Of a DNA stretch of 6,061 nucleotides, positions 4,258 through 6,061 are shown piece after piece. Both the position numbers and the translations under genes were made by a program. The stretch is from Thermoguttaceae bacterium (GTDB lineage: Bacteria > Planctomycetota > Planctomycetia > Pirellulales > Thermoguttaceae): the NCBI GenBank assembly GCA_024653385.1, contig JANLFZ010000383.1:1-6061 (forward strand), in the 5' to 3' direction. How positions within the stretch are numbered: the stretch's first letter is position 1; the number at the start of each line of letters is the position of its first letter. The notes beneath the pieces were generated by a model, which searched no databases, was not told the DNA's origin, and saw only the letters and a program-made list of their open reading frames with translations.

Positions 4258-6061
4258 ATGGTGAGACACCTCGGACGGATGGGGCTTCTCTTGATCGCCG
4301 CGGCGGCGTCTGCCGTGGCCGCGGACGGCACGGCTCCGCGTTGGAGCGAAACGCCCCAGGTGCAGACCGCCTGCAACGGCGTGCCGATCAAGCGGTTCGG
4401 GTTCTGCTGGGTGTTGGGCGAGGCCCCGGACCTGGTGGACGACGGGCCGCTCCAGGTCGGGAACACCGCGCCGCGCGTCAAGGTGCGTCCCAAAGCGAGC
4501 AGCCAGATCCGGCGGAATTACCTGGGCGTGACGACCACGCGCATGCCGCGGTCGACCGAAAACGACTATTTGCCGGTCGAGGCCATTCACCTGATCGACG
4601 GCAATCGCCAGACGTGCTGGATGAGCCGTGCCCAGACCCGCCCCGACGCGCAGCCGGTGTGGATTCGGCTCGACCTGGCCGCCGAACGCACGATCGAGCG
4701 CATCGTGCTGCGCAAGCGTCCGCCGTCGGCCGAGCCCCGCAGCACGTTGGGCTGGGTGCCGATCGCCGGGGCCGCCGAGGTCGGCCGCGGAATGCCCGAG
4801 ACGATCGCCGTCCGGCTCAGCCGCGACAGCCACCAGTGGGAGACGGTCCACGACGGGCCCACGGGCGACGCGCCGGCGAAGCTCGATTTCGAAGTCCGTT
4901 TCCCGCCCCGGCCCGCCAAACAGATCTGGATCACGGCGGGCAAGCTGCCCTTGGTCGAGAACATCCTCTATGCGTTCTCGTTGGCCGAAGTCGAGGTGTA
5001 CGACACCGCCGGCAACAACGTCGCCCTGGCCACCCGCGGCACCGGCGTGACGGTCAATTCGACGCACCACAATCCAGGCCAGGAACTGGCCGCACACCGC
5101 TGGTACTGGCCGCTGCACTACGATGCGGGCTTCAAGTGGGCCCGCGTGGGCTACCACGACGACCCGATCAACTGGCACTGGGTGGAAAAGCAGAAGGGGG
5201 TCCTCCGGATCGACCCCGAGACCGACGCGGCGGTCACCGAATTGGTGGCCAACGGCGTCGAGGTGGTGATGGCGTTGGGCTTCGGCAATCGCCTGTACTC
5301 GGGGCCGGCCTCGCGGCCCATTCCGCAGCTTTGGGAGTGGAACTACGACATGCCCGCCCCGCCGACCACGCCCGAGGCCCTGGCCGCCTGGACGCGGTAC
5401 GTCGAGTTCATGGCGGCGCATTTCCGCGATCGGGTAAGGCACTTCGAGATCTGGAACGAGTGGAACATCTCGTGTTACTGGGGGGCGGTGCCGAGCGTCG
5501 AGCACTACCTCGCCGTGGCCCGCGCGGCGATTCCCGCCATCCGCAAGCACGCGCCCGGGGCCAAGATCATGCTGGGCTCGTGGGCCGGTTTCCCCCACGG
5601 CATGAGCGCGTGGAGCCCCGCGGACATTGCCGCCAAGGAGAAGGAAATGCCGATCCTCCAGGCGACGCGGGCCTTGGCGCGCGATGTCGACGAGATCGGG
5701 TGGCACCCGTTCTACCAGACCGATCCCGAGCACCTGAAGGGCTACCCGGCCGACGTCAAGGCGCTATTGCGGTGGCTCGACGGGGTGGGTTTCCGCGGGC
5801 ACGCGATGGTCACCGAGTGGAACTACAGCGCCTTGTACCCGCCGCTTTCGGAGGCCGAGGCCGGCAAGGCATGGAGCGGGGGCTTTCGGGCCACGGAGTT
5901 GGAAAAGGCCAAGTACGTGGCCCAGGTGTTCACCCGACACACGGCCCTGGGGCTCGAGTCGTTCTTTTGCGAGATGTACTTTCCCCAGTTCGGCGTGCTC
6001 GACTTGAGCCTGTTGCGCAGATCGTTCGACGCCGATCCCATCGCCCCGCTCCAACCCCAGG
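4258..6061 (+). CDS. secreted F5/8 type C (discoidin)-like plus GH39-like clan GH-A protein, C-terminus beyond right edge
   Basis: 601 codons plus one base are visible and the frame is still open at the edge. ATG 4258 has AGGGAG (4245-4250) 7 bases upstream. A short signal peptide spans 1-22, with a hydrophobic core at 9-21 and a cut at AVAA-DG. Residues about 100-250 look like a galactose-binding-like F5/8 type C domain: EAIHLIDGNRQTCW (108-121), PVWIRLDL (133-140), TIERIVLRKR (145-154) and AEVEVYD (243-249). This would tether the enzyme to a glycan. From about 285 a clan GH-A barrel follows: FKWARVGYHDD (292-302), NWHWVEKQKG (305-314), HFEIWNEWN (395-403) with Asn400-Glu401 as acid/base, DEIGWHPFY (478-486), and AMVTEWNYS (516-524) with Glu520 as likely nucleophile. 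The order and motifs resemble GH39-type retaining glycosidases, but the substrate cannot be named. It is divergent from the haem/cyclase-like gene across a 185-bp spacer. Confidence 0.88.
   Translation, partial: MVRHLGRMGLLLIAAAASAVAADGTAPRWSETPQVQTACNGVPIKRFGFCWVLGEAPDLVDDGPLQVGNTAPRVKVRPKASSQIRRNYLGVTTTRMPRSTENDYLPVEAIHLIDGNRQTCWMSRAQTRPDAQPVWIRLDLAAERTIERIVLRKRPPSAEPRSTLGWVPIAGAAEVGRGMPETIAVRLSRDSHQWETVHDGPTGDAPAKLDFEVRFPPRPAKQIWITAGKLPLVENILYAFSLAEVEVYDTAGNNVALATRGTGVTVNSTHHNPGQELAAHRWYWPLHYDAGFKWARVGYHDDPINWHWVEKQKGVLRIDPETDAAVTELVANGVEVVMALGFGNRLYSGPASRPIPQLWEWNYDMPAPPTTPEALAAWTRYVEFMAAHFRDRVRHFEIWNEWNISCYWGAVPSVEHYLAVARAAIPAIRKHAPGAKIMLGSWAGFPHGMSAWSPADIAAKEKEMPILQATRALARDVDEIGWHPFYQTDPEHLKGYPADVKALLRWLDGVGFRGHAMVTEWNYSALYPPLSEAEAGKAWSGGFRATELEKAKYVAQVFTRHTALGLESFFCEMYFPQFGVLDLSLLRRSFDADPIAPLQPQ

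Noticed and set aside
1281..4493. A 1070-codon minus-strand open frame
   Set aside because: It crosses three real genes and two intergenic regions that have promoters and ribosome sites. Its composition is low-complexity Arg/Pro/Gly/Ala with no recognisable fold, so it is a shadow frame.
4225..5733. A 502-codon minus-strand open frame opposite the discoidin/GH39-like gene
   Set aside because: The plus strand here has a signal peptide, a discoidin-like domain and catalytic motifs. The minus frame is a His/Arg/Gly-rich mirror with no domain.
1..6061. CRISPR array, tRNA, rRNA, insertion sequence or phage integration site
   Set aside because: No regularly spaced direct repeats, no tRNA-like cloverleaf or rRNA segment that I could recognise, and no transposase or integrase motifs in any frame.

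Overview
The window is very GC-rich and tightly packed. It carries five protein genes, two of them cut by the window edges. The best guess for the source is a Planctomycetota bacterium of the Pirellulales type. This rests on secreted glycosidase-like proteins next to an exported terpenoid-cyclase-fold protein with a c-type haem motif, and on overall protein style. It is an inference from gene content; no marker gene here proves it.

Layout. On the left, two minus-strand genes overlap by one base: an hpt-like purine phosphoribosyltransferase (504-1037) and the N-terminal third or so of a GT4-type glycosyltransferase (1-504, running off the left edge). A 309-bp divergent spacer (1038-1346) follows. 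It holds a good sigma70-like promoter pointing right, a weak -10 box pointing left, and three GC-rich inverted repeats, one with an 11-bp perfect stem. Next is a plus-strand secreted clan GH-A glycosidase-like protein (1347-2963). It runs tail to tail into a minus-strand exported protein (2960-4072) with squalene-cyclase/prenyltransferase-type repeats and one CxxCH haem site. The stop codons of these two genes share a CTAG tetramer. A second divergent spacer (4073-4257) contains a perfect GGGGAC-T-GTCCCC palindrome, a hairpin and a promoter. The last gene (4258 to the right edge) is a secreted discoidin-like (F5/8 type C) plus GH39-like clan GH-A protein, cut by the edge.

How the genes may work together. 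The three right-hand products all carry export signals and could act together outside the cytoplasm, with two glycosidase-like proteins flanking a haem-bearing alpha/alpha-toroid protein. Their strand arrangement means they are not one operon, so this is a neighbourhood hypothesis. The left pair is cytoplasmic and looks unrelated.

Most worth a second look: the hpt product has lost several residues usually conserved in HPRTs, including the PPi-loop Lys, the Ser-Tyr of the flexible loop and the purine-contacting Lys. Next are the haem-bearing cyclase-like protein lacking a recognisable DxDD motif, and the structured divergent spacers.
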